A stretch of 43,260 bases of DNA. It comes from Nemertoderma westbladi. Lineage: Eukaryota; Xenacoelomorpha; Nemertodermatida; Nemertodermatidae. This document shows, one piece after another, positions 10,801 through 23,949 of the stretch. The notes beneath the pieces are model-generated. The model made no database searches, was not told the origin of the DNA, and worked only from the letters and a program-made list of their open reading frames with translations. Position numbers and translations under genes: made by a program. Each line of letters opens with the position of its first letter. Position 1 is the first letter of the stretch. The DNA lies in the NCBI GenBank assembly GCA_032718475.1, contig JAUCBJ010008680.1:1-43260 (forward strand). The letters run 5' to 3'.

Positions 10801-13800
10801 TTACTAACATCCTCAATGATTTGTGAGTTCTGTAAAACAAATTTACCAACATCCTCAATGATTTGTGAGTTCTGTAAAACAAATTTACCAACATCCTCAA
10901 TGATTTGTGAGTTCTGTAAAACAAATTTACCAACATCCTCAATTATTTGTGAGTTCTGTAAAACAAATTTACCAACATCCTCAATGATTTGTGAGTTCTG
11001 TAAAACAAATTTACCAACATCCTCAATGATTTGTGAGTTCTGTAAAACAAATTTACTAACATCCTCAATGATTTGTGAGTTCTGTAAAACAAATTTACCA
11101 ACATCCTCAATGATTTGTGAGTTCTGTAAAACAAATTTACCAACATCCTCAATGATTTGTGAGTTCTGTAAAACAAATTTACTAACATCCTCAATGATTT
11201 GTGAGTTCTGTAAAACAAATTTACCAACATCCTCAATGATTTGTGAGTTCTGTAAAACAAATTTACCAACATCCTCAATGATTTGTGAGTTCTGTAAAAC
11301 AAATTTACTAACATCCTCAATGATTTGTGAGTTCTGTAAAACAAATTTACCAACATCCTCAATGATTTGTGAGTTCTGTAAAACAAATTTACTAACATCC
11401 TCAATGATTTGTGAGTTCTGTAAAACAAATTTACCAACATTCTCAATGATTTGTGAGTTCTGTAAAACAAATTTACCAACATCCTCAATGATTTGTGAGT
11501 TCTGTAAAACAAATTTACCAACATCCTCAATGATTTGTGAGTTCTGTAAAACAAATTTACCAACATCCTCAATGATTTGTGAGTTCTGTAAAACAAATTT
11601 ACTAACATCCTCAATGATTTGTGAGTTCTGTAAAAAAAATTTACCAACATCCTCAATGATTTGTGAGTTCTGTAAAACAAATTTACCAACATCCTCAATG
11701 ATTTGTGAGTTCTGTAAAACAAATTTTCCAACATCCTCAATGATTTGTGAGTTCTGTAAAACAAATTTACCAACATCCTCAATGATTTGTGAGTTCTGTA
11801 AAACAAATTTACCACCATCCTCAATGATTTGTGAGTTCTGTAAAACAAATTTACCAACATCCTCAATGATTTGTGAGTTCTGTAAAACAAATTTACTAAC
11901 ATCCTCAATGATTTGTGAGTTCTGTAAAACAAATTTACCAACATCCTCAATGATTTGTGAGTTCTGTAAAACAAATTTACCAACATCCTCAATGATTTGT
12001 GAGTTCTGTAAAACAAATTTACCAACATCCTCAATGATTTGTGAGTTCTGTAAAACAAATTTACCAACATCCTCAATGATTTGTGAGTTCTGTAAAACAA
12101 ATTTACTAACATCCTCAATGATTTGTGAGTTCTGTAAAACAAATTTACCAACATCCTCAATGATTTGTGAGTTCTGTAAAACAAATTTACTAACATCCTC
12201 AATGATTTGTGAGTTCTGTAAAACAAATTTACCAACATCCTCAATGATTTGTGAGTTCTGTAAAACAAATTTACTAACATCCTCAATGATTTGTGAGTTC
12301 TGTAAAACAAATTTACCAACATCCTCAATGATTTGTGAGTTCTGTAAAACAAATTTACCAACATCCTCAATGATTTGTCAGTTCTGTAAAACAAATTTAC
12401 CAACATCCTCAATTATTTGTGAGTTCTGTAAAACAAATTTACCAACATCCTCAATGATTTGTGAGTTCTGTAAAACAAATTTACCAACATCCTCAATGAT
12501 TTGTGAGTTCTGTAAAACAAATTTACCAACATCCTCAATGATTTGTGAGTTCTGTAAAACAAATTTACCAACATCCTCAATGATTTGTGAGTTCTGTAAA
12601 ACAAATTTACCAACATCCTCAATGATTTGTGAGTTCTGTAAAACAAATTTACCAACATCCTCAATGATTTGTGAGTTCTGTAAAACAAATTTACCAACAT
12701 CCTCAATGATTTGTGAGTTCTGTAAAACAAATTTACCAACATCCTCAATGATTTGTGAGTTCTGTAAAACAAATTTACCAACATCCTCAATGATTTGTGA
12801 GTTCTGTAAAACAAATTTACTAACATCCTCAATGATTTGTGAGTTCTGTAAAACAAATTTACCAACATCCTCAATGATTTGTGAGTTCTGTAAAACAAAT
12901 TTACCAACATCCTCAATGATTTGTGAGTTCTGTAAAACAAATTTACCAACATCCTCAATGATTTGTGAGTTCTGTAAAACAAATTTACCAACATCCTCAA
13001 TGATTTGTGAGTTCTGTAAAACAAATTTACTAACATCCTCAATGATTTGTGAGTTCTGTAAAACAAATTTACCAACATCCTCAATGATTTGTGAGTTCTG
13101 TAAAACAAATTTACCAACATCCTCAATGATTTGTGAGTTCTGTAAAACAAATTTACTAACATCCTCAATGATTTGTGAGTTCTGTAAAACAGATTTACTA
13201 ACATCCTCAATGATTTGTGAGTTCTGTAAAACAAATTTACTAACATCCTCAATGATTTGTGAGTTCTGTAAAACAAATTTACTAACATCCTCAATGATTT
13301 GTGAGTTCTGTAAAACAAATTTACTAACATCCTCAATGATTTGTGAGTTCTGTAAAACAAATTTACCAACATCCTCAATGATTTGTGAGTTCTGTAAAAC
13401 AAATTTACCAACATCCTCAATGATTTGTGAGTTCTGTAAAACAAATTTACTAACATCCTCAATGATTTGTGAGTTCTGTAAAACAAATTTACCAACATCC
13501 TCAATGATTTGTGAGTTCTGTAAAACAAATTTACCAACATCCTCAATGATTTGTGAGTTCTGTAAAACAAATTTACTAACATCCTCAATGATTTGTGAGT
13601 TCTGTAAAACAAATTTACTAACATCCTCAATGATTTGTGAGTTCTGTAAAACAAATTTACCAACATCCTCAATGATTTGTGAGTTCTGTAAAACAAATTT
13701 ACTAACATCCTCAATGATTTGTGAGTTCTGTAAAACAAATTTACTAACATCCTCAATGATTTGTGAGTTCTGTAAAACAAATTTACCAACATCCTCAATG

Positions 13801-16800
13801 ATTTGTGAGTTCTGTAAAACAAATTTACCAACATCCTCAATGATTTGTGAGTTCTGTAAAACAAATTTACCAACATCCTCAATGATTTGTGAGTTCTGTA
13901 AAACAAATTTACCAACATCCTCAATGATTTGTGAGTTCTGTAAAACAAATTTACTAACATCCTCAATGATTTGTGAGTTCTGTAAAACAAATTTACCAAC
14001 ATCCTCAATGATTTGTGAGTTCTGTAAAACAAATTTACTAACATCCTCAATGATTTGTGAGTTCTGTAAAACAAATTTACCAACATCCTCAATGATTTGT
14101 GAGTTCTGTAAAACAAATTTACTAACATCCTCAATGATTTGTGAGTTCTGTAAAACAAATTTACCAACATCCTCAATGATTTGTGAGTTCTGTAAAACAA
14201 ATTTACCAACATCCTCAATGATTTGTGAGTTCTGTAAAACAAATTTACCAACATCCTCAATGATTTGTGAGTTCTGTAAAACAAATTTACCAACATCCTC
14301 AATGATTTGTGAGTTCTGTAAAACAAATTTACCAACATCCTCAATGATTTGTGAGTTCTGTAAAACAAATTTACCAACATCCTCAATGATTTGTGAGTTC
14401 TGTAAAACAAATTTACCAACATCCTCAATGATTTGTGAGTTCTGTAAAACAAATTTACCAACATCCTCAATGATTTGTGAGTTCTGTAAAACAAATTTAC
14501 CAACATCCTCAATGATTTGTGAGTTCTGTAAAACAAATTTACCAACATCCTCAATGATTTGTGAGTTCTGTAAAACAAATTTACCAACATCCTCAATGAT
14601 TTGTGAGTTCTGTAAAACAAATTTACCAACATCCTCAATGATTTGTGAGTTCTGTAAAACAAATTTACTAACATCCTCAATGATTTGTGAGTTCTGTAAA
14701 ACAAATTTACCAACATCCTCAATGATTTGTGAGTTCTGTAAAACAAATTTACCAACATCCTCAATGATTTGTGAGTTCTGTAAAACAAATTTACCAACAT
14801 CCTCAATGATTTGTGAGTTCTGTAAAACAAATTTACCAACATCCTCAATGATTTGTGAGTTCTGTAAAACAAATTTACTAACATCCTCAATGATTTGTGA
14901 GTTCTGTAAAACAAATTTACCAACATCCTCAATGATTTGTGAGTTCTGTAAAACAAATTTACCAACATCCTCAATGATTTGTGAGTTCTGTAAAACAAAT
15001 TTACTAACATCCTCAATGATTTGTGAGTTCTGTAAAACAAATTTACTAACATCCTCAATGATTTGTGAGTTCTGTAAAACAAATTTACTAACATCCTCAA
15101 TGATTTGTGAGTTCTGTAAAACAAATTTACTAACATCCTCAATGATTTGTGAGTTCTGTAAAACAAATTTACTAACATCCTCAATGATTTGTGAGTTCTG
15201 TAAAACAAATTTACCAACATCCTCAATGATTTGTGAGTTCTGTAAAACAAATTTACCAACATCCTCAATGATTTGTGAGTTCTGTAAAACAAATTTACTA
15301 ACATCCTCAATGATTTGTGAGTTCTGTAAAACAAATTTACCAACATCCTCAATGATTTGTGAGTTCTGTAAAACAAATTTACCAACATCCTCAATGATTT
15401 GTGAGTTCTGTAAAACAAATTTACTAACATCCTCAATGATTTGTGAGTTCTGTAAAACAAATTTACTAACATCCTCAATGATTTGTGAGTTCTGTAAAAC
15501 AAATTTACCAACATCCTCAATGATTTGTGAGTTCTGTAAAACAAATTTACTAACATCCTCAATGATTTGTGAGTTCTGTAAAACAAATTTACTAACATCC
15601 TCAATGATTTGTGAGTTCTGTAAAACAAATTTACCAACATCCTCAATGATTTGTGAGTTCTGTAAAACAAATTTACCAACATCCTCAATGATTTGTGAGT
15701 TCTGTAAAACAAATTTACCAACATCCTCAATGATTTGTGAGTTCTGTAAAACAAATTTACCAACATCCTCAATGATTTGTGAGTTCTGTAAAACAAATTT
15801 ACCAACATCCTCAATGATTTGTGAGTTCTGTAAAACAAATTTACTAACATCCTCAATGATTTGTGAGTTCTGTAAAACAAATTTACCAACATCCTCAATG
15901 ATTTGTGAGTTCTGTAAAACAAATTTACCAACATCCTCAATGATTTGTGAGTTCTGTAAAACAAATTTACTAACATCCTCAATGATTTGTGAGTTCTGTA
16001 AAACAAATTTACCAACATCCTCAATGATTTGTGAGTTCTGTAAAACAAATTTACCAACATCCTCAATGATTTGTGAGTTCTGTAAAACAAATTTACTAAC
16101 ATCCTCAATGATTTGTGAGTTCTGTAAAACAAATTTACCAACATCCTCAATGATTTGTGAGTTCTGTAAAACAAATTTACCAACATCCTCAATGATTTGT
16201 GAGTTCTGTAAAACAAATTTACCAACATCCTCAATGATTTGTGAGTTCTGTAAAACAAATTTACCAACATCCTCAATGATTTGTGAGTTCTGTAAAACAA
16301 ATTTACTAACATCCTCAATGATTTGTGAGTTCTGTAAAACAAATTTACCAACATCCTCAATGATTTGTGAGTTCTGTAAAACAAATTTACCAACATCCTC
16401 AATGATTTGTGAGTTCTGTAAAACAAATTTACCAACATCCTCAATGATTTGTGAGTTCTGTAAAACAAATTTACCAACATCCTCAATGATTTGTGAGTTC
16501 TGTAAAACAAATTTACCAACATCCTCAATGATTTGTGAGTTCTGTAAAACAAATTTACTAACATCCTCAATGATTTGTGAGTTCTGTAAAACAAATTTAC
16601 CAACATCCTCAATGATTTGTGAGTTCTGTAAAACAAATTTACCAACATCCTCAATGATTTGTGAGTTCTGTAAAACAAATTTACCAACATCCTCAATGAT
16701 TTGTGAGTTCTGTAAAACAAATTTACCAACATCCTCAATGATTTGTGAGTTCTGTAAAACAAATTTACTAACATCCTCAATGATTTGTGAGTTCTGTAAA

Positions 16801-19800
16801 ACAAATTTACTAACATCCTCAATGATTTGTGAGTTCTGTAAAACAAATTTACTAACATCCTCAATGATTTGTGAGTTCTGTAAAACAAATTTACCAACAT
16901 CCTCAATGATTTGTGAGTTCTGTAAAACAAATTTACCAACATCCTCAATGATTTGTGAGTTCTGTAAAACAAATTTACTAACATCCTCAATGATTTGTGA
17001 GTTCTGTAAAACAAATTTACCAACATCCTCAATGATTTGTGAGTTCTGTAAAACAAATTTACCAACATCCTCAATGATTTGTGAGTTCTGTAAAACAAAT
17101 TTACCAACATCCTCAATGATTTGTGAGTTCTGTAAAACAAATTTACTAACATCCTCAATGATTTGTGAGTTCTGTAAAACAAATTTACTAACATCCTCAA
17201 TGATTTGTGAGTTCTGTAAAACAAATTTACCAACATCCTCAATGATTTGTGAGTTCTGTAAAACAAATTTACTAACATCCTCAATGATTTGTGAGTTCTG
17301 TAAAACAAATTTACTAACATCCTCAATGATTTGTGAGTTCTGTAAAACAAATTTACTAACATCCTCAATGATTTGTGAGTTCTGTAAAACAAATTTACTA
17401 ACATCCTCAATGATTTGTGAGTTCTGTAAAACAAATTTACCAACATCCTCAATGATTTGTGAGTTCTGTAAAACAAATTTACCAACATCCTCAATGATTT
17501 GTGAGTTCTGTAAAACAAATTTACTAACATCCTCAATGATTTGTGAGTTCTGTAAAACAAATTTACTAACATCCTCAATGATTTGTGAGTTCTGTAAAAC
17601 AAATTTACTAACATCCTCAATGATTTGTGAGTTCTGTAAAACAAATTTACTAACATCCTCAATGATTTGTGAGTTCTGTAAAACAAATTTACTAACATCC
17701 TCAATGATTTGTGAGTTCTGTAAAACAAATTTACCAACATCCTCAATGATTTGTGAGTTCTGTAAAACAAATTTACCAACATCCTCAATGATTTGTGAGT
17801 TCTGTAAAACAAATTTACTAACATCCTCAATGATTTGTGAGTTCTGTAAAACAAATTTACCAACATCCTCAATGATTTGTGAGTTCTGTAAAACAAATTT
17901 ACCAACATCCTCAATGATTTGTGAGTTCTGTAAAACAAATTTACTAACATCCTCAATGATTTGTGAGTTCTGTAAAACAAATTTACCAACATCCTCAATG
18001 ATTTGTGAGTTCTGTAAAACAAATTTACCAACATCCTCAATGATTTGTGAGTTCTGTAAAACAAATTTACCAACATCCTCAATGATTTGTGAGTTCTGTA
18101 AAACAAATTTACTAACATCCTCAATGATTTGTGAGTTCTGTAAAACAAATTTACTAACATCCTCAATGATTTGTGAGTTCTGTAAAACAAATTTACCAAC
18201 ATCCTCAATGATTTGTGAGTTCTGTAAAACAAATTTACTAACATCCTCAATGATTTGTGAGTTCTGTAAAACAAATTTACTAACATCCTCAATGATTTGT
18301 GAGTTCTGTAAAACAAATTTACCAACATCCTCAATGATTTGTGAGTTCTGTAAAACAAATTTACCAACATCCTCAATGATTTGTGAGTTCTGTAAAACAA
18401 ATTTACCAACATCCTCAATGATTTGTGAGTTCTGTAAAACAAATTTACCAACATCCTCAATGATTTGTGAGTTCTGTAAAACAAATTTACCAACATCCTC
18501 AATGATTTGTGAGTTCTGTAAAACAAATTTACTAACATCCTCAATGATTTGTGAGTTCTGTAAAACAAATTTACCAACATCCTCAATGATTTGTGAGTTC
18601 TGTAAAACAAATTTACCAACATCCTCAATGATTTGTGAGTTCTGTAAAACAAATTTACTAACATCCTCAATGATTTGTGAGTTCTGTAAAACAAATTTAC
18701 CAACATCCTCAATGATTTGTGAGTTCTGTAAAACAAATTTACCAACATCCTCAATGATTTGTGAGTTCTGTAAAACAAATTTACTAACATCCTCAATGAT
18801 TTGTGAGTTCTGTAAAACAAATTTACCAACATCCTCAATGATTTGTGAGTTCTGTAAAACAAATTTACCAACATCCTCAATGATTTGTGAGTTCTGTAAA
18901 ACAAATTTACCAACATCCTCAATGATTTGTGAGTTCTGTAAAACAAATTTACTAACATCCTCAATGATTTGTGAGTTCTGTAAAACAAATTTACTAACAT
19001 CCTCAATGATTTGTGAGTTCTGTAAAACAAATTTACCAACATCCTCAATGATTTGTGAGTTCTGTAAAACAAATTTACTAACATCCTCAATGATTTGTGA
19101 GTTCTGTAAAACAAATTTACTAACATCCTCAATGATTTGTGAGTTCTGTAAAACAAATTTACTAACATCCTCAATGATTTGTGAGTTCTGTAAAACAAAT
19201 TTACCAACATCCTCAATGATTTGTGAGTTCTGTAAAACAAATTTACCAACATCCTCAATGATTTGTGAGTTCTGTAAAACAAATTTACCAACATCCTCAA
19301 TGATTTGTGAGTTCTGTAAAACAAATTTACCAACATCCTCAATGATTTGTGAGTTCTGTAAAACAAATTTACCAACATCCTCAATGATTTGTGAGTTCTG
19401 TAAAACAAATTTACCAACATCCTCAATGATTTGTGAGTTCTGTAAAACAAATTTACCAACATCCTCAATGATTTGTGAGTTCTGTAAAACAAATTTACCA
19501 ACATCCTCAATGATTTGTGAGTTCTGTAAAACAAATTTACCAACATCCTCAATGATTTGTGAGTTCTGTAAAACAAATTTACCAACATCCTCAATGATTT
19601 GTGAGTTCTGTAAAACAAATTTACCAACATCCTCAATGATTTGTGAGTTCTGTAAAACAAATTTACCAACATCCTCAATGATTTGTGAGTTCTGTAAAAC
19701 AAATTTACCAACATCCTCAATGATTTGTGAGTTCTGTAAAACAAATTTACCAACATCCTCAATGATTTGTGAGTTCTGTAAAACAAATTTACCAACATCC

Positions 19801-21047
19801 TCAATGATTTGTGAGTTCTGTAAAACAAATTTACCAACATCCTCAATGATTTGTGAGTTCTGTAAAACAAATTTACCAACATCCTCAATGATTTGTGAGT
19901 TCTGTAAAACAAATTTACCAACATCCTCAATGATTTGTGAGTTCTGTAAAACAAATTTACCAACATCCTCAATGATTTGTGAGTTCTGTAAAACAAATTT
20001 ACCAACATCCTCAATGATTTGTGAGTTCTGTAAAACAAATTTACCAACATCCTCAATGATTTGTGAGTTCTGTAAAACAAATTTACCAACATCCTCAATG
20101 ATTTGTGAGTTCTGTAAAACAAATTTACCAACATCCTCAATGATTTGTGAGTTCTGTAAAACAAATTTACCAACATCCTCAATGATTTGTGAGTTCTGTA
20201 AAACAAATTTACCAACATCCTCAATGATTTGTGAGTTCTGTAAAACAAATTTACCAACATCCTCAATGATTTGTGAGTTCTGTAAAACAAATTTACCAAC
20301 ATCCTCAATGATTTGTGAGTTCTGTAAAACAAATTTACCAACATCCTCAATGATTTGTGAGTTCTGTAAAACAAATTTACCAACATCCTCAATGATTTGT
20401 GAGTTCTGTAAAACAAATTTACCAACATCCTCAATGATTTGTGAGTTCTGTAAAACAAATTTACCAACATCCTCAATGATTTGTGAGTTCTGTAAAACAA
20501 ATTTACCAACATCCTCAATGATTTGTGAGTTCTGTAAAACAAATTTACCAACATCCTCAATGATTTGTGAGTTCTGTAAAACAAATTTACCAACATCCTC
20601 AATGATTTGTGAGTTCTGTAAAACAAATTTACTAACATCCTCAATGATTTGTGAGTTCTGTAAAACAAATTTACCAACATCCTCAATGATTTGTGAGTTC
20701 TGTAAAACAAATTTACCAACATCCTCAATGATTTGTCAGTTCTGTAAAACAAATTTACTAACATCCTCAATGATTTGTGAGTTCTGTAAAACAAATTTAC
20801 TAACATCCTCAATGATTTGTGAGTTCTGTAAAACAAATTTACCAACATCCTCAATGATTTGTGAGTTCTGTAAAACAAATTTACCAACATCCTCAATGAT
20901 TTGTGAGTTCTGTAAAACAAATTTACCAACATCCTCAATGATTTGTGAGTTCTGTAAAACAAATTTACCAACATCCTCAATGATTTGTGAGTTCTGTAAA
21001 ACAAATTTACCAACATCCTCAATGATTTGTGAGTTCTGTAAAACAAA
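7855..21047. repeat. Giant 42-bp minisatellite, 314 full units
   Basis: Uninterrupted 42-bp units run from 7855 to 21044 (314 full units, then a few bases of another). Every unit is in register except two 43-bp units at 8317 and 8612, each with one extra T. Most units belong to two types that differ at one base (TTACCAACA or TTACTAACA). Rare variants include a K-type (run of A), CCACC, GTCAG, CAATT, CATTC, TGACC, CTTAA and AGATT. Variant order shows higher-order copying: 8486-10461 matches 11595-13569 at +3,108 bp, 13149 onward matches 14997 onward at +1,848 bp, and 19197-20624 is 34 consecutive identical-type units. The unit lacks stops in one plus and two minus frames, so very long ORFs appear automatically. 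No spacers exist, so it is not a CRISPR array. Confidence 0.99.
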
Positions 21048-21379
21048 GCAAGATTGTAGATGTTGTACTTGGTATCTAATTTTGTTGGTTTATTTGGTTT
21101 CCACAACAACGCAACGTGTTTGTGTCTGTGGGTATTTAGCTCCCGCGTGTCTTTAATTACCGAAATCATTTTACGTGACTTAACATTGTGGGATATAATT
21201 TAAATTATACATCTATCTATCATCAAGGATACGATTTGATAAAAACTATTTTGAATTTAATGAAAGTTATTTATTGGTTATTATAATATTTTTCCAATCA
21301 AATATTAAAACACAACAGCACATGCTGCCATGCTGGTATGGAGAATTAATATCCCAAATATTATCCGAAAGTAACAACA
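21048..21379. other. Spacer between 42-bp and 27-bp arrays
   Basis: About 330 bp of unique, mostly AT-rich DNA. Both the plus and minus array frames run a short way into it by chance (the minus frame has a possible ATG at 21167-21169). No independent feature is seen. Confidence 0.5.
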
Positions 21380-22601
21380 AACTTCTACTTTTCCAAGAAC
21401 TTCTACTACTTCTACTTTCTCAAGAATTTCTACTACTTCTACTTTTCCCAAGAACTTCTACTACTTTTACTTTCCCAAGAACTTCTACTACTTCTACTTT
21501 CTCAAGAACTTCTACTACTTCTACTTTCTCAAGAACTTCTACTACTTCTACTTTCTCAAGAACTTCTACTACTTCTACTTTCTCAAGAACTTCTACTACT
21601 TCTACTTTTCCCAAGAACTTCTACTACTTCTACTTTCTCAAGAACTTCTACTACTTCTACTTTCTCAAGAACTTCTACTACTTCTACTTTCTCAAGAACT
21701 TCTACTACTTCTACTTTCTCAAGAACTTCTACTACTTCTACTTTCTCAAGAACTTCTACTACTTCTACTTTCTCAAGAACTTCTACTACTTCTACTTTCT
21801 CAAGAACTTCTACTACTTCTACTTTCTCAAGAACTTCTACTACTTCTACTTTCTCAAGAACTTCTACTACTTCTACTTTCTCAAGAACTTCTACTACTTC
21901 TACTTTCTCAAGAACTTCTACTACTTCTACTTTTCCCAAGAACTTCTACTACTTCTACTTTCCCAAGAACTTCTACTACTTCTACTTTTCCCAAGAAATT
22001 CTACTACTTCTACTTTCTCAAGAACTTATACTACTTCTAATTTCCCAAGAACTTCTACTACTTCTACTTTTCCCACAAACTTATACTACGTCTACTTTTC
22101 CCAAGAACTTATACTACTTCTATTTTTCTCAAGAACTTCTACTACTTCTACTTTTTCAAGAACTTCTACTACTTCTACTTTCCCAAGAACTTCTACTACT
22201 TCTACTTTCTCAAGAACTTCTACTACTTCTACTTTCTCAAGAACTTCTACTACTTCTACTTTCTCAAGAACTTCTACTACTTCTACTTTCCCAAGAACTT
22301 CTACTACTTCTACTTTTCCCAAGAAATTCTACTACTTCTACTTTCTCAAGAACTTATACTACTTCTAATTTCCCAAGAACTTCTACTACTTCTACTTTTC
22401 CCACAAACTTATACTACGTCTACTTTTCCCAAGAACTTCTACTACTTCTATTTTTCTCAAGAACTTCCACTACCTCTACTTTTCCCAAGAACTTCTACTA
22501 CTTCTACTTTTCCCACAAACTTATACTACGTCTACTTTTCCCAAGAACTTCTATTACTTCTATTTTTCCCAAGAACTTCCACTACTTCTACTTTCCCAAT
22601 A
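21380..22601. repeat. 27-bp minisatellite, about 45 units
   Basis: Tandem units with core CTCAAGAACTTCTACTACTT and a period of 27 bp. Units with TTTTCCC in place of TTTCTC are 28 bp long and shift the frame. The plus strand is pyrimidine-rich. The distal part has a second-order repeat: a block with AAGAAATTC, CTTATACTACTTCTAATTT and CCCACAAACTTATACTACG appears near 21993-22100 and again 328 bp later. All frames read as low-complexity peptides (for example STTSTFSRT on plus, EVVEVLEKV on minus), so coding is not supported. Confidence 0.96.
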
Positions 22602-22929
22602 ACGTTTCCGACGGAGCAGCGGCCTATAAATGTTGGCACTAAATGCAGAAATAACCAAAGATGCTAAATTACTAAGTGAAACATAATAATGAAAGTTATA
22701 AATGGGATTTCGAATTTGTCACTAAGATAACCACCGAAACCACTAACCTTATCATTAGCCTTACTGAGTTTATTTTTTTCCCTGAAGGAGTCAATCAACA
22801 ACAACACAGTAAATATCTTTCCACAGGTCATCTTTGGAAATCTTAATTCTGAAATAAATATAACACAGGCTTTAGCTTTCTCAGAGTCGTTTTTTATAGT
22901 AGACATTTCCCAAAAAAAATATATAGTCC
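22602..22929. other. Unique DNA with diverged 58-bp-repeat motif
   Basis: No firm gene. On the minus strand, 22664-22906 is an 80-codon ORF that contains SEKAKAC. The matching DNA, GCTTTAGCTTTCTCA at about 22871-22885, is identical to the core of the neighbouring 58-bp unit. It may be a degenerate outlying unit or related exon-like sequence from which the array grew. Confidence 0.35.
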
Positions 22930-23059
22930 TTACTAACCTTAATTGGGGGTAGTAACAAGTTATTTTAGCTTTTTTGACTACCCTTCCTTAGGTGATAGTA
23001 ACAAATCCAGTTCAATCATAGCTTTAGCTTTCTCACTAACCTTCCTTGTGGTAGTAACA
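22930..23059. repeat. 58-bp minisatellite, left part (about 2.2 units)
   Basis: One diverged and one or two typical units of the same 58-bp repeat as 23950-28177. The LINE at 23060-23949 separates them from the main array. The last 12 bases before the LINE, GTGGTAGTAACA at 23048-23059, recur immediately after it. Confidence 0.9.
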
Positions 23060-23949
23060 CATACTCCACCTACTGGCTCCAGAAGTCGAGGAAATCCTGT
23101 CAAGTACCTAACTGATCTAGACTTTGCTGATGACTTAGGAGTACTCTCAGAATCACTAGAGGGAGCCCAACGGCTCCTCAGCTCATTAGAACATGCTGCT
23201 TCTAGTGTTGGTCTTTTTATTAACTCCAGAAAGACCAAAATTCTGACAGTTAACTTTGAAAGTCCTCAGCAAGTCTCTGATCGGATGAGCATAAGCTCAA
23301 AGGATGGTATGCTTGAGCATGTGGACGACTTCTGTTACCTGGGATCATGGATCCGGAAGTCAGGTGAGGACCTTCGAATACGTAAGGGAAAGGCATGGGC
23401 AGCCTTGAATAGGCTCTCCAGGATTTGGAAGTCACCGAGAATTAATCGGAAACTTAAGGTCCGATTATTTAGAGCAGCAGTAGTTCCAGTACTCCTCTAC
23501 GGGAGTCCATGCTGGGCTCTAACTGCTGAGGACACCAAATCTCTGGATGGCACATTCACAAGAATGCTACGCCGGGTTCATTGTGTCAAGTACAATGCGC
23601 ACATCTCCAACCAGACACTATATAACATTGGAGGTGTCTCATTGGTTCCCCCAAGCTTGACACTAGAACAAAATCGCCTCCGCTTTGCAGGACATTGCTT
23701 TCGCCGTGAGGACCAGCCAGTGCATAATCTTGTACTTTTGCAGCCTCATGGAGTGAATAAGCATGGTGGACAGCCCATGACTTTCTTGAGACGCATCTTA
23801 AAGGACACTGGCCTTAAAGATGCGGATGATCTAGCAAATGTCATGGGTGATAGGGAGTTGTGGCGGTGCAATTTTGTTAACAAGCCGGCACAGCATTCTT
23901 AAAAATGCAGCTGCAATTCAGCATGCCGATCCTAGTAGTAGTAGTAGTA
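23060..23949 (+). pseudogene. 5'-truncated LINE (C-terminal RT part)
   Basis: The frame open to 23902 encodes the end of a non-LTR reverse transcriptase. It has LTDLDFADD (the catalytic FADD box), then NSRKTKILTVN, FCYLGSWI, a VLLYGSPCWAL segment and a downstream RLRFAGHCFRR region. This order is typical of RTE-like animal LINEs. Endonuclease and RT fingers are missing, as expected for 5' truncation. The 3' end is a (TAG)n tract at about 23933-23950. GTGGTAGTAACA flanks it on both sides (23048-23059 and 23950-23961), a 12-bp target-site duplication inside a 58-bp satellite unit. The frame has no internal stop, suggesting a young copy. Residues before about TPPTGSRSRG are satellite-derived and not part of the element. 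Confidence 0.88.

Noticed and set aside
9388-21156. 3,922-residue plus-strand protein of CxxC repeats
   Set aside because: It arises because the 42-bp unit is a multiple of three and lacks a stop in that frame. None of ten substitution types is synonymous and one unit has a stop.
12413-21169. 2,918-residue minus-strand protein
   Set aside because: Not annotated as a gene: same periodicity artefact, interrupted by TAA-bearing units at 12413, 10943 and 9305. Retained only as a question in the findings.
21274-22368. 364-residue plus-strand ORF and minus EVVEVLEKV ORFs
   Set aside because: Low-complexity translation of a 27/28-bp tandem repeat; the frame shifts at each 28-bp unit and there is no non-repeat domain.
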